Under the pieces are notes generated by a model. The model was not told the origin of the DNA. It did not search any database and saw only the letters and a list, made by a program, of their open reading frames with translations. A DNA stretch of 64,000 nucleotides, taken from positions 186,001-250,000 of the forward strand of contig CAVSIP010000005.1 of NCBI GenBank assembly GCA_963728075.1, given 5' to 3'. The stretch is from CAVSIP01 sp963728075 (lineage in GTDB: Bacteria > Actinomycetota > Actinomycetes > JAFAQI01 > DASSKL01). Every line of letters begins with the position of its first letter. Position 1 is the stretch's first letter. The position numbers and the translations under genes were made by a program. Positions 55,566-64,000 of this stretch are shown piece after piece.

Positions 55566-57826
55566 TCCCGGGCGAGCTCTGTCCGGGCCGTCGCCTCGAC
55601 GTCAGCGGAGTCGGCACGGCGGTGGATGCGGAAGGTGACCCGCTCGATCTCGCCGGAGAACGGGAACGGGCCTTCGTAGTCGGGCGCCACCGTCGACAGC
55701 GCGTCGCGACCGACGTCGAGGCCGGTGGAGCCGGGCATGCGGACGATCCGCGGGATCGCCGCCGTCGCCAGGTCGACCCCGTCACAGGCGATCGTCAGCT
55801 CCCCGCTGCGCGCGTCGGTGCGCGCGAACTGCGCGACGAGGGCGTGCGGTCCAGGCGCCAGGGTGATCGGCGCGGTCGCGCGGTAGCGCGTCCCGAGCGC
55901 GTTGTACTCGAAGTGCAGGGCGCCGTCCTTGACGAAGAACGCGTGGCCGACGTTGTGGCTGCCGCGCGCGTAGAGCACGCCCTCGACCGGCTCGTCGCCG
56001 ACGCGTACGTCGGCGGTCACCGTCCAGGGACGGCCGCCGAGCGGCGGGGCGGCATCGGCCGGCACGTGCGTCACGGGCGGTCGGTAGACGTACTCGTCCC
56101 GCGCGTGCACGGTCCCCGGCCGCGGCGCCCCGCCGAACAGCTCGATGGTCCGGTCGTCGAGCGGGAGGACGCCGTACGCACCGGCCTCCACCCACCAGGC
56201 GTCGACCAGCTGGCGCAGGCGCTCGGGCTCCTGCGCCGCCAGGTCGTGGCACTCGGAGAAGTCCTCGTCGAGGTGGTACAGCCCCCACTCGTCGTCATCG
56301 AACGGGTGACCCGGCTCGTGGTACGTCGTGATCTTCCAGCCGTCCGCCCACAGGCCGCGGTGGCCCATCTGCTCGAAGTACTGGACCCGGCGCGGCGGCG
56401 GGGCGTCCGCATCGGTGAACGTCGGCAGCAGCGACGCGCCGTGCAGCGGGATCTGCGGTACGCCGGCGTGCGTCTCCGGCAGAGGCGCGCCGGTCACCGC
56501 GAGGATCGTCGGTGTGATGTCGACCGCGTGGCAGAACTGGCGGCGCAGGGCCCCGCCGTCACGGATGCCGGCCGGCCAGTGCACGACCAGCGGGTCCCGG
56601 ACACCGCCGCCGTAGGTGTTCTGCTTGTACCAGCGCAGCGGGCTGTTGCCGGCCTGGGCCCAGCCCCAGGGGTAGTTGGAGTGCGAGTGCGGGCCGCCGA
56701 TGTCATCGAGCCGGGTGGTCGCGATCTCGTCGATGTCCTCCCACATCGCGTTGAAGAAGCTGAACTCGTCCATCACGCCGTACGGCCCGCCCTCCCGCGA
56801 GGCGCCGTTGTCGGACAGGACGAGGAACAGCGTGTCGTCGAGCAGCCCGCGCTGCTCGAGAAAGGCGGCGAGGCGGCCGATCTGGGCGTCGGTGTGCTCG
56901 AGCATGGCCGCGAACGCCTCCTGCAGTCGCGCGGCGAAGCGGCGCTGGTTGTCCGTCAGGTCAGCCCATGCCGGCACACCGGGGTTCGGCGGGGCGAGGG
57001 TCGTGCCCGGCGGGACGACGCCGAGCTCGAGCTGGCGGGCGAACCAGCGCTCGCGGGCGGCGTCGTACCCGTCGTCGAACCGCCCGCGCCAGCGGTCGAG
57101 GTACGCCGCGGGCGCCTGGTGCGGAGCGTGCGTCGCGCCGAAGGCGAGGTAGAGGAAGAAGGGCCGGTCGGGTCGCAGCGACTGCAGGTCGCCCACCCAG
57201 CCCATCGCCCGCTCCACGATGTCCTCGGACACGTGGTAGCCGCCCTCCGGGCGCCCGGGCGGGTCGACGTGGCCGTTGTCGCTCGTCAGCTCGGGGTGGA
57301 ACTGGTCGGTCTCGCCCTGCAGGAACCCGTAGAACCGGTCGAAGCCCTTCTGCAGCGGCCAGTTGTGGTGCGGGCCGGCAGCCGAGCACTCCTCCATCGG
57401 CGCGACGTGCCACTTGCCGGCGGCGTACGTCGCGTACCCGTGTGCGCGCAGCAGCTCCGCCGCCGTCGCCGCCCGCGGAGAGATGCCCCCGCGCATGTGC
57501 GGGAAGCCGGTGTTCCAGTTGGACACGGCGCGCATGCCCACGGCGTGCGGGTTGCGCCCGGTCAACAGTGCCGCACGCGACGGCGAGCACAGGGCCGTGG
57601 TGTGAAAGCCCGTGTAACGCAGGCCGTTCGCGGCGAGGCGGTCGATGTGCGGCGTCGCGAGCTCGGACCCGTAGCAGCCGAAGTGCGCGAAGCCGGTGTC
57701 GTCGAGCACCACGAGGACGACGTTCGGGCCACCGAGCCCGGCGGGGGGGTCCGGCCACCACGGGGTCGACTCGCGGTACGTGCGGCCGATCCGGCCCCGG
57801 AACTCCGGCTCGTTGGGAGCGCTCAT
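55562..57826 (-). CDS. type I (formylglycine-dependent) sulfatase
   Basis: A 754-residue arylsulfatase-like enzyme of the alkaline-phosphatase superfamily. Metal-binding DD is at 42-43 (VLVVLDDTGFAHFGCYGSE), the formylglycine motif is ALCSPSRAALLTG (Cys80, C-x-P-S-R), followed by YAAGKWHVAP and FLVLSDNGASREGGPYG. A formylglycine-generating enzyme must act on Cys80; none is in the window. There is no signal peptide, so it may be cytoplasmic. The C-terminal 150 residues form a beta-sandwich tail. The ATG at 57826 lies three to four bases after the predicted transcript start, so the message is almost leaderless. Confidence 0.88.
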   Translation of the reverse strand: MSAPNEPEFRGRIGRTYRESTPWWPDPPAGLGGPNVVLVVLDDTGFAHFGCYGSELATPHIDRLAANGLRYTGFHTTALCSPSRAALLTGRNPHAVGMRAVSNWNTGFPHMRGGISPRAATAAELLRAHGYATYAAGKWHVAPMEECSAAGPHHNWPLQKGFDRFYGFLQGETDQFHPELTSDNGHVDPPGRPEGGYHVSEDIVERAMGWVGDLQSLRPDRPFFLYLAFGATHAPHQAPAAYLDRWRGRFDDGYDAARERWFARQLELGVVPPGTTLAPPNPGVPAWADLTDNQRRFAARLQEAFAAMLEHTDAQIGRLAAFLEQRGLLDDTLFLVLSDNGASREGGPYGVMDEFSFFNAMWEDIDEIATTRLDDIGGPHSHSNYPWGWAQAGNSPLRWYKQNTYGGGVRDPLVVHWPAGIRDGGALRRQFCHAVDITPTILAVTGAPLPETHAGVPQIPLHGASLLPTFTDADAPPPRRVQYFEQMGHRGLWADGWKITTYHEPGHPFDDDEWGLYHLDEDFSECHDLAAQEPERLRQLVDAWWVEAGAYGVLPLDDRTIELFGGAPRPGTVHARDEYVYRPPVTHVPADAAPPLGGRPWTVTADVRVGDEPVEGVLYARGSHNVGHAFFVKDGALHFEYNALGTRYRATAPITLAPGPHALVAQFARTDARSGELTIACDGVDLATAAIPRIVRMPGSTGLDVGRDALSTVAPDYEGPFPFSGEIERVTFRIHRRADSADVEATARTELARE

Positions 57827-57830
57827 GTCC

Positions 57831-57879
57831 CGGGGACCGTAGTTATTGACATAGGCCACGTCAATAACTACGGTCCCCG
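57831..57879. promoter_or_regulatory. 20-bp-arm perfect palindrome with two overlapping divergent promoters
   Basis: Arms 57831-57850 and 57860-57879 are perfect inverted copies around a nine-base centre. Plus strand: TTGACA (57846-57851), 17-base spacer, TACGGT (57869-57874). Minus strand: TTGACG (57864-57859), 17-base spacer, TACGGT (57841-57836). Each arm thus holds one gene's -35 and the other's -10. Expected starts fall one or two bases before the TetR GTG and just before the sulfatase ATG. Probably the TetR operator. Confidence 0.8.
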
Positions 57880-57882
57880 ATC

Positions 57883-58476
57883 GTGCCAGCGGTGCAGCCG
57901 GTGAAGGAGGACGGGCGTCATCGCCGGCGCTCGTCGAACCGCGAGGCGGTGGTCGACGCCCTGGTCGCGCTGTTCTCGGAGGGCTGCTACGAGCCGAGTG
58001 CTGCGGAGATCGCCGAGCGGGCGGGCCTGTCCCCGAGGTCGCTGTTCCGGTACTTCGACGACGTCGACGACCTGCACCACGCGGCCATCGACCGGCAGCT
58101 GGCCACGGCCCGCCCGCTGGTCGAGCCGGGCGTCGGCGTGGACGCCCCGCTGGCGGTGCGGGTCGAGCGGATCGCCGCCGCCCGGGTACGGCTGTTCGAT
58201 GCCGTCACCCCGGGCGCGCGGGCGGCCCGGGTGTGCCTGCACCGCCGGCCGGTCGTGGCGGCGCAGGTACGGGAGGCGCGTGCGTTCCTCCGGCGCCAGC
58301 TCGAACGGCTGTTCGCCGGCGAGCTGGCCGGGTCGCGCGCCGCGCTGCTGCCCGCGGTCGACGCGCTGTGCTCGTTCGAGAGCTACGACCTGATGCGCGA
58401 CCAGGGGCTGACCTCGGAGCAGGTCGCCGCGGCCCTGCGCGCGGCGCTGTCCGTGCTGCTGTCCCCGCCCGGCTGA
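57883..58476 (+). CDS. TetR-family transcriptional regulator
   Basis: A 197-residue TetR protein. The N-terminal helix-turn-helix is SSNREAVVDALVALFSEGCY followed by PSAAEIAERAGLSPRSLFRY, then FDDVDDLHHAAID. The C-terminal ligand-binding part is Ala/Arg-rich and helical. It is divergent from the sulfatase and shares the palindrome at 57831-57879, so it most likely represses both genes. GTG 57883 appears to be read from a leaderless message. The ligand is unknown; a sulfate ester or its product is a natural guess. Confidence 0.88.
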   Translation: MPAVQPVKEDGRHRRRSSNREAVVDALVALFSEGCYEPSAAEIAERAGLSPRSLFRYFDDVDDLHHAAIDRQLATARPLVEPGVGVDAPLAVRVERIAAARVRLFDAVTPGARAARVCLHRRPVVAAQVREARAFLRRQLERLFAGELAGSRAALLPAVDALCSFESYDLMRDQGLTSEQVAAALRAALSVLLSPPG

Positions 58477-58568
58477 GCGGCCGGTCGCGGGACGTTCAGC
58501 CCTGGCAGGCGGCGACCCGGTCGGGTTGCCTGGCCGTGGGCCCGTCGCCCCGCGACCGGAGGTCCCAC

Positions 58569-59636
58569 ATGCGGATCGGACTCATCGCCCCTCCCTGGGT
58601 TCCCGTGCCACCGCCGGGCTACGGCGGCACGGAGGTCGTCGTCGACAACCTCGCGCGCGGGCTGCAGGCGCAGGGGCATGACGTACGGCTGTTCACGGTG
58701 GGTGAGTCAACCTGCCCGGTGCCCCGGAGCTGGCGGTTCCCGACGGCGGTGGGCCCCATGGGGGCGGCACTGCCGGAGGCGGCGCACCTGCTCGACGCGT
58801 ACGAGGCCCTCGCCGACCGGGACGTGATCCACGACCACACCATGCTGGGCCCGCTGCTGTCGTCCGGCCGCACGCCGCCGGGAACCGTCGTCGTCACCAC
58901 GGCGCACGGCACGTTCAGCGAGGACGCCCGCCGGCTGTACGCGGCGACCGCCGACCGGGTCGCGCTGGTCGCCATCTCCGCGGACCAGCGCGCCAGTGCC
59001 CCCGAGCTCCCCGTTGCGGCGGTGATCCACCACGGCATCGACCTGCAGCGGTACCGCGCCGGGCCAGGCGGGGGCGGGTACCTGCTGTTCATCGGCCGGA
59101 TGTCGGCGGACAAGGGTCCGCACCGGGCGATCGAGGTCGCCCGGCGCACCGGCCGGCGGCTCGTCATCGTCACCAAGATGAGGGATCCGGGCGAGCACGA
59201 CTACCACCGGCAGGTGATCCGACCGCTGCTCGGGCCGGATGTCGAGGTGTACGGGGAGCTGGACGAGGCGCAGCGCATCGAGCTGCTGCGCCACGCCGAC
59301 GCGCTGCTCGACCCCATCGAATGGCAGGAGCCGTTCGGGCTCGTGATGGCCGAGGCGCTCGCCTGCGGCACCCCCGTCCTCGCCTACCCTCGGGGTGCGG
59401 CGCCGGAGATCGTGATGCCGGGCCGGACCGGCTTTCTGTGCGCGGACGTGCCCTCGATGGCCGCCGCGGTCCGGGCGCTGGACCGCATCAGCCGTGACGA
59501 CTGCCGGCACGCGGCGGAGACGCACTTCTCGCTGGAGCGGATGGTCGCCGACCACGTGCGGCTCTACGAGCTGCTGGTGAACGGGCGGCGGCCCGCGGTC
59601 ATCTCGCTCAGTGGTGCGCCGGCAGCGCTGCACTGA
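58569..59636 (+). CDS. GT4-family glycosyltransferase
   Basis: A 355-residue glycosyltransferase of the GT-B fold. The N-terminal domain begins RIGLIAPPWVPVPPPGYGGT and has DNLARGLQAQGHDVRLFTVG; the C-terminal nucleotide-sugar domain has LLFIGRMSADKGPHRAIEVA, EVYGELDEAQRIELLRHADA and the E-x7-E motif in EPFGLVMAEALACGTPVLAY. ATG 58569 has GGAGG six bases before it. The acceptor is unknown; nearby sugar enzymes suggest a storage or compatible-solute glycan. Its 3' end overlaps the convergent glucosidase by 29 bases. Confidence 0.88.
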   Translation: MRIGLIAPPWVPVPPPGYGGTEVVVDNLARGLQAQGHDVRLFTVGESTCPVPRSWRFPTAVGPMGAALPEAAHLLDAYEALADRDVIHDHTMLGPLLSSGRTPPGTVVVTTAHGTFSEDARRLYAATADRVALVAISADQRASAPELPVAAVIHHGIDLQRYRAGPGGGGYLLFIGRMSADKGPHRAIEVARRTGRRLVIVTKMRDPGEHDYHRQVIRPLLGPDVEVYGELDEAQRIELLRHADALLDPIEWQEPFGLVMAEALACGTPVLAYPRGAAPEIVMPGRTGFLCADVPSMAAAVRALDRISRDDCRHAAETHFSLERMVADHVRLYELLVNGRRPAVISLSGAPAALH

Positions 59637-61713
59637 GCGGGCGGCGGGGAGCGGGCACGAGAGCGACGTCGTCCGGTAGGCCCGTGACCGTCAGCCGGCC
59701 GTCCACCACGTGAACGTCCACCCGCGCGTGCCCGAGAGGCACGCCGGTGAGGTGCAGCTGCCGGCAGACGGCGGGCAGCACCGGGTCGAGCCAGACCCGG
59801 CCGTGCGACACCCACGGGTCGATCCGCAGCAGCGTGCGCAACAGCTGCACGGGTGTCGCCGCGGCCCACGCCTGGGGCGAGCAGCTGGTGGGGTACGGGA
59901 CGGGCTGCGGGTACGTCGACCGGTCGAACCCGCAGAACAGCTCCGGCAGCCTCCCGCCGAAGTGCGCGGCCGCCTCGAGGAGCCCGACGGCGATCCGCTG
60001 GGCCGCCTCGACGAACCCGTAGCGCATGAGACCGGCGGCCACGAGCGCGCTGTCGTGCGGCCAGACCGACCCGTTGTGGTAGCTGACCGGGTTGTACGCG
60101 CCCATGGTGGACGCGAGCGTGCGCACGCCGAACCCGGTGAACATGGCCGGTGACATGAGGTGCTCGGCCACGGACGCGGCCTTGTCCTCGTCGACGAGGC
60201 CGGTCCAGAGGCAGTGCCCCATGTTCGACGCGAGAGCGTCCACCGGTCGCTTGTCGCCGTCGAGCGCGACCGCGAAGTAGCCGCGGTCGGCGAGCCAGAA
60301 CTCGCGGTTGAAGCGCTCCTTGAGCTCCGCAGCACGTCGGGACCAGCGGGTGAAGCCGTCGGCGTCGTCCTGCTCACGGGCGAAGTGGGCGCGAGCCAGG
60401 TACGCGGCGTAGACGTAGCCCTGCACCTCCGCCAGCGCGATCGGCGGCTCGGCCATGGTGCCGTCGGCGAAGTTGATGCCGTCGAAGCTGTCCTTCCAAC
60501 CCTGGTGGAGCAGACCGCGGTCGGTCGTCCGCAGGTACTCGACGAACCCGTCCCCGTCCCGGTCACCGAAGTCCTCCACCCAGGACAGCGCCGCGTCCGC
60601 CGCGGGCAGGAGGGCATCGACCTCCTCGCGGGCCAGGCCCCACCGGCGCAGCTCCCCGAGGAGCACGACGAACAGCGGCGTGGCGTCCGCCGTGCCGTAG
60701 TAGACCCGGCCACCGCCGAGCGCCAGGGAGGGGTCCACGCCGAACCGCATCTCGTGCAGGATCCGGCCCGGCTCCTCCTCGGTGTCCCGCTGCACGGTGG
60801 TGCCCTGGTAGCGGGCCAGCGTCTGCAGCGTCCCGAGCGCAAGCTGCTGGTTGAACGGCAGGGCCATCCAGCTCGCCAGCAACGAGTCCCGGCCGAACAG
60901 CGTCATGAACCAGGGCGCTCCCGCCGCGACCACCGCGACCCCGGGGTGGTCCGGGTCGGAGATGCGCAGCGCCCCGAGATCGTGGCCGCTGCGCTCCACG
61001 GCGGCCGCGAGCGCGGGCCAGTCGGTGTGCAGGACCGGGCTGTCCCGCCGCCAGCGGCCCAGGTGCCGGGCGGGCTCGGCGTGCTCGGGCGGGTGCTCGA
61101 GCGGGAACCGGGGAGCGACCTCGACGCCGTCCACGCTCGTGCGGACCTGCACGCCCGTGGACCAGACACCCCCGCGCGCAGGAAGCTGCGCGTGGAAGAC
61201 GAGCCGTCCGGGCTGCGGCAGCGCACCGGCGGCCGTCACCCGGACGCTGCGGCTCCCGGCCGGGTGGCGCAGCTCGGCGAGCAGGGCGTCGCCCTCGACC
61301 CGCACCGTGCGCTCCCCCCGCTCGACCACCCGGTCGGACTTGACCTCGAAGAGGTCGGCGAAGTCCGCGCCGACCTCGAGGGTCACGGTGACGTCCACCG
61401 GCTCCGGTCCGTGGTTGCGGACGGTGAGGTCCTCGCGCAGCCCGCCGCCGACGTAGCGCACCCGCTCGACGAACAGCGGTGCGTCACCGTCCGTGGTGTG
61501 GTGGTGGGCCCGGGCGAGGAACGTGGCGGAGTAGGGCGCCGTGCTGAACGCGGTGAGCGGTTCCGGGTGCCGGCCGTCGATGAGCAGCCGCCACGTGGAG
61601 ATGATCCGGGTGTCGCGGAAGAAGACACCCTGCGCCAGCTCGGGCTCCATGTCCCCGCGCGTTCCGGACACGGCGAAGGACGAGCCCTCGACCACGGTGA
61701 TCAGGCCGCTCAT
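59608..61713 (-). CDS. amylo-alpha-1,6-glucosidase-like glycogen-debranching enzyme
   Basis: A 701-residue protein. The N-terminal beta domain starts GLITVVEGSSFAVSGTRGDM and has FFRDTRIISTWRLLIDGRHP. The C-terminal (alpha/alpha)6 catalytic domain has GAPWFMTLFGRDSLLASWMA, EEEPGRILHEMRFG, FVEYLRTTDRGLLHQGWKDS and YNPVSYHNGSVWPHDSALVA, as in GH15-like bacterial debranching or amylase-type glucosidases. It should cut alpha-1,6 or terminal alpha-glucosides. Probably the last gene of the GH65-USP operon; 37 bases lie between it and the USP gene. Confidence 0.85.
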   Translation of the reverse strand: MSGLITVVEGSSFAVSGTRGDMEPELAQGVFFRDTRIISTWRLLIDGRHPEPLTAFSTAPYSATFLARAHHHTTDGDAPLFVERVRYVGGGLREDLTVRNHGPEPVDVTVTLEVGADFADLFEVKSDRVVERGERTVRVEGDALLAELRHPAGSRSVRVTAAGALPQPGRLVFHAQLPARGGVWSTGVQVRTSVDGVEVAPRFPLEHPPEHAEPARHLGRWRRDSPVLHTDWPALAAAVERSGHDLGALRISDPDHPGVAVVAAGAPWFMTLFGRDSLLASWMALPFNQQLALGTLQTLARYQGTTVQRDTEEEPGRILHEMRFGVDPSLALGGGRVYYGTADATPLFVVLLGELRRWGLAREEVDALLPAADAALSWVEDFGDRDGDGFVEYLRTTDRGLLHQGWKDSFDGINFADGTMAEPPIALAEVQGYVYAAYLARAHFAREQDDADGFTRWSRRAAELKERFNREFWLADRGYFAVALDGDKRPVDALASNMGHCLWTGLVDEDKAASVAEHLMSPAMFTGFGVRTLASTMGAYNPVSYHNGSVWPHDSALVAAGLMRYGFVEAAQRIAVGLLEAAAHFGGRLPELFCGFDRSTYPQPVPYPTSCSPQAWAAATPVQLLRTLLRIDPWVSHGRVWLDPVLPAVCRQLHLTGVPLGHARVDVHVVDGRLTVTGLPDDVALVPAPRRPLSAALPAHH

Positions 61714-61750
61714 GCCGCAGCACCGCGCCGGCTGGTGACCACCACGCCGT

Positions 61751-62473
61751 TCAGCGAACGCCGTGCGGACGGGCCTGGCGAGGGTCGAACGTCCTGCCGG
61801 CGCCGGGAACGAGCAGCCGGACCGGCACGAGCAGGACCGGCACCCGGGAGCGCTCCAGCGTCGCGCGGACGGTACGGGCCCGGCCGACGGCGAACCGCCC
61901 ACTCCAGCCCAGCGCCACGAGGTCCACCTGCTCGTCCTCGGCGAGGTCGTACACGTGCTCACCGGCGACCCCCGAACGCAGCGCGAGCCGGGCCTGCGAG
62001 CCAGGGGGCTGACGCGCGAGGAACTCCTCCTGCCACGCCTCCGGGGCGTGCGCCTGCTGGTCCCAGAAGGCCGGCACCGTGGCGGCATCGAAGACGTGCA
62101 GCAGCACGATCTCCACGCCGGCCGCGCAGAACAGGTCCAGCGTCTCGGCCACCGCGGTGGCCGACTCGGTGCTGCCGTCGAGGGGGACGAGCACCCGTGA
62201 CACGCGCGTCAGCGGCCGGCACCTCGGCCGGTCGGGAACGCACAGGACCGCACTCCGGCAGTCCGCCGCGACATGCAACGCCGAGCTGACGGCGGCTCGA
62301 CCGGTGCGGGACAGGGTCAGCACGACCACGTCGTCCGGGCCGGCGTCCGCCGTGCTGTCGACGATCCGCACCGGAACCCGCTCGCCGAGCGCCTGCCCGA
62401 GCGCGCGCGCCGCCGACAGCACCGGTCCGCTGGGCGGCGACCCCTGACCGAGGACGAGCACCTTGGCGGTCAT
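61751..62473 (-). CDS. universal stress protein family
   Basis: A 240-residue USP. The C-terminal half is a clear USP domain (TRVSRVLVPLDGSTESATAV, EIVLLHVFDAATVPAFWDQQ, LVALGWSGRFAVGRARTV followed by SRVPVLLVPV) with ATP-type glycine loop residues. The first 90 residues look like a shortened second USP fold (KVLVLGQGSPPSGPVLSAAR, DDVVVLTLSRTGRAAVSSAL). It overlaps the GH65 gene by four bases. Its place between two sugar enzymes is unusual; it may sense ATP or stress for that pathway. Confidence 0.78.
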   Translation of the reverse strand: MTAKVLVLGQGSPPSGPVLSAARALGQALGERVPVRIVDSTADAGPDDVVVLTLSRTGRAAVSSALHVAADCRSAVLCVPDRPRCRPLTRVSRVLVPLDGSTESATAVAETLDLFCAAGVEIVLLHVFDAATVPAFWDQQAHAPEAWQEEFLARQPPGSQARLALRSGVAGEHVYDLAEDEQVDLVALGWSGRFAVGRARTVRATLERSRVPVLLVPVRLLVPGAGRTFDPRQARPHGVR

Positions 62474-64000
62474 GATGCGCGCTCCTTCCCTGCGTCCACG
62501 AGGACCGGGAACTCCCGTACGCCGGTGACGACGGTGCGCCGGGCGCCCGCCACACGGACGGCCAGCGGCGCGGCCGTCTCCACGACCACCCGGTCGTGGC
62601 GGGCGAGGACCCGGACCGGGACCCCGAGCACCTGGAACCGCACTCTCACCTCGTCCCACGCGGACGGCAGGTGCGGGTCGACGAGGAGCCCCCGGCCGTC
62701 CACGTCGATCCCGCAGAAGCCGCCGAGCAGGGCCTGCCACACCCCGCCCAGGGTGGCCAGGTGCAGCCCGGCCCCGGTCATGGCGGTGAGGTCGTCCAGG
62801 TCGAGGTGCGCCGCAAGCCGGAACAGGCCGAGCGCGTCGTCCGGCCGGCCCGCCCGGGCCAGCAGGCCCGCCGTGATGGCCGGCGACAACGACGAGCCGT
62901 GCGCCGTCCGGGGCACGTAGTGGTCGAGGTCGGCGACGAGCGACCCCGCCGGCAGGTCGGGCCCGAGCAGGTGATGGGCCATGAGCACGTCCGGCTGCTT
63001 GGTGATCTGGGTGCGGGCGAGCTGCTCCGGCCTGAGGAGCAGGTCGGCGGCGATCGGCGCCTGCAGCCCCCGGTCGGCCAGCGTGGCCGGGTCGAGGGTG
63101 AAGTAACCGGCGAACTGCTCGTGCCGGCCGGTCGCCGGATCGAACCCGTCGACGAGCGCGGCAGCGAGCCGACGCCACCGGCGCGCCTCCGCCGGGTCGC
63201 CGCCCGTCGCCACCAGCACCTCAGCGGCACGCCGGAGGTGCCAGCGGGCGAGCAGGTTCGTGTACGCGTTGTCGTCGACGTCGGTGTGGTACTCGTCCGG
63301 GCCGATCACGCCGTCGATGTGCGCCCGGCCGCTCGCGTCCAGCCGGCACCGCGCAGCCCAGTAGCGGGCGGTCTCGACGAGCAGCCCCCGCCCGCGCCCG
63401 CTGAGGAACGCGTGGTCGCCGGTCCACAGCGCGTAGCGGTGCGCCGCCCAGGCGACGTCGGAGACGACGTGCTCCTCCAGCTCGCCGGTGCGGATGCGGA
63501 TCGGGCGGCCGGCCAGCCGCCCCTCGGTCGGCGTCACGTCGGTGCCGTCCAGCGCGGACTCCCACGGGAACCGCGCTCCGGAGCGGCCGCACGCGGCGGC
63601 CAGCCTCCGCGCGGCCGGCAGCCGGCGGACCCGGTACTCGAGCATGGCCCGGGCCATCGCCGGGGACAGGGTCAGCACCGCGGGCAGCACGAAGACGTCT
63701 GCGTCCCAGAACACGTGGCCGGCGTAGCCGGGCCCGGACACCCCGCGCGCCCCGACGGCCGCCTCCCCTCGGTCGGCGACGTTGGACCACAGCGCGTACA
63801 GCGCGTACCGCAGGGCCAGCTGCAGGTCCGGGTCGTTGGGGATGTCAACGTTCGCGACGGCCCAGCGGCGGCTCCACGTGTGGCGGTGCGCCGCCAGCTC
63901 GCGGTCGAAGCCGCCCCGCTGCACCGCCGCGAGCATCCGGCGCGCTCGGGCGCGGTCGGGGGGCCGGTAGGCGTCGGCGACGACGGCAACCGTGCGCTCG
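62470..64000 (-). CDS. glycoside hydrolase family 65 enzyme, C-terminal part (start outside window)
   Basis: The frame remains open to the window edge, so the N-terminus is missing. About 510 residues of the (alpha/alpha)6 barrel and C-terminal domain are visible: GHVFWDADVFVLPAVLTLSP, FPWESALDGTDVTPTEG, HVVSDVAWAAHRYALWTGD, GVIGPDEYHTDVDDNAYTN with the catalytic Glu, ITKQPDVLMAHHLLGPDLP, and HGSSLSPAITAGLLAR for phosphate binding. This fits trehalose, maltose or kojibiose-type phosphorylases or hydrolases; the substrate cannot be told from this part. It is coupled to the USP gene by a four-base overlap. Confidence 0.88.
   Translation of the reverse strand, partial: ERTVAVVADAYRPPDRARARRMLAAVQRGGFDRELAAHRHTWSRRWAVANVDIPNDPDLQLALRYALYALWSNVADRGEAAVGARGVSGPGYAGHVFWDADVFVLPAVLTLSPAMARAMLEYRVRRLPAARRLAAACGRSGARFPWESALDGTDVTPTEGRLAGRPIRIRTGELEEHVVSDVAWAAHRYALWTGDHAFLSGRGRGLLVETARYWAARCRLDASGRAHIDGVIGPDEYHTDVDDNAYTNLLARWHLRRAAEVLVATGGDPAEARRWRRLAAALVDGFDPATGRHEQFAGYFTLDPATLADRGLQAPIAADLLLRPEQLARTQITKQPDVLMAHHLLGPDLPAGSLVADLDHYVPRTAHGSSLSPAITAGLLARAGRPDDALGLFRLAAHLDLDDLTAMTGAGLHLATLGGVWQALLGGFCGIDVDGRGLLVDPHLPSAWDEVRVRFQVLGVPVRVLARHDRVVVETAAPLAVRVAGARRTVVTGVREFPVLVDAGKERAS

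Noticed and set aside
54863..57904. Open frame of about 1013 codons on the plus strand, antisense to the sulfatase
   Set aside because: High GC gives long antisense frames; it has no domain-like order or ribosome site, while the minus strand holds a complete sulfatase.

Overview
The window is about 64 kb of very GC-rich DNA with GTG/TTG starts, tightly overlapping stop-start junctions and strong GGAGG-type ribosome binding sites. Gene content and order (rho-thrB-thrC-hom-lysA-argS beside tRNA-Arg, prmC-prfA-rpmE, a full F1Fo ATP synthase operon, a C4-type L31, an F420-type PPOX protein, ANTAR and LAL-type regulators) point to a chromosome of an actinomycete (Actinomycetota). I cannot name the genus from sequence alone.

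Layout. (1) 1-4.7 kb: the C-terminal part of a serine hydrolase, a STAS protein, a small membrane protein, a PPOX protein, a SigE-family sigma factor with its coupled membrane partner, and a PduO-type cobalamin adenosyltransferase. (2) 4.7-27.7 kb, almost all minus strand: a housekeeping block. Read in the direction of transcription it runs: response regulator, lipoprotein, argS, lysA, hom, thrC, thrB, rho, rpmE, prfA, prmC, Sua5-type gene, glyA, wecA-like gene, atpI, atpZ-like gene, atpB, E, F, H, A, G, D, C. As given, atpA, atpG and atpD are broken by many single-base frame changes while every neighbour is intact; this looks like poor local sequence rather than gene decay. (3) 27.7-36.6 kb: an accessory island next to tRNA-Arg(CCG). 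It carries a complete type I Wadjet anti-plasmid system (jetABCD), a putative toxin-antitoxin pair behind a promoter with three phased CGTAC boxes, and at its right end broken remnants of a tyrosine integrase and a small membrane protein.

(4) 36.6-50.4 kb: small enzymes (hemerythrin-like, AhpD-like, DUF488, two cupins, a mycothiol-dependent-enzyme-like protein, a GNAT protein, a MddA-like methyltransferase) mixed with four LuxR-type regulators. Two of these are giant ATP-binding LAL proteins and one is an alpha/beta hydrolase fused to a LuxR helix-turn-helix. (5) 50.4-54.8 kb: a stress-signalling patch of small proteins, two coupled GAF-ANTAR regulators, an RsbW-like kinase, a histidine-kinase-like protein that lacks the histidine, and a 41-nt element present twice. 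(6) 54.8-64 kb: a DUF4396 membrane protein; a sulfatase and a TetR regulator sharing a 20-bp-arm perfect palindrome that holds two textbook divergent promoters; then a glycosyltransferase and an operon of a GH65 enzyme (runs off the window), a universal stress protein and a glycogen-debranching-type glucosidase.

The most notable system is the Wadjet operon, which is a known defence family. The least described signals are the symmetrical leaderless promoter-operator at 57831-57879, the duplicated two-hairpin element (51777-51817 and 54457-54497), the toxin-antitoxin-like pair and the long rho leader. No CRISPR array or rRNA was seen, and only one tRNA.
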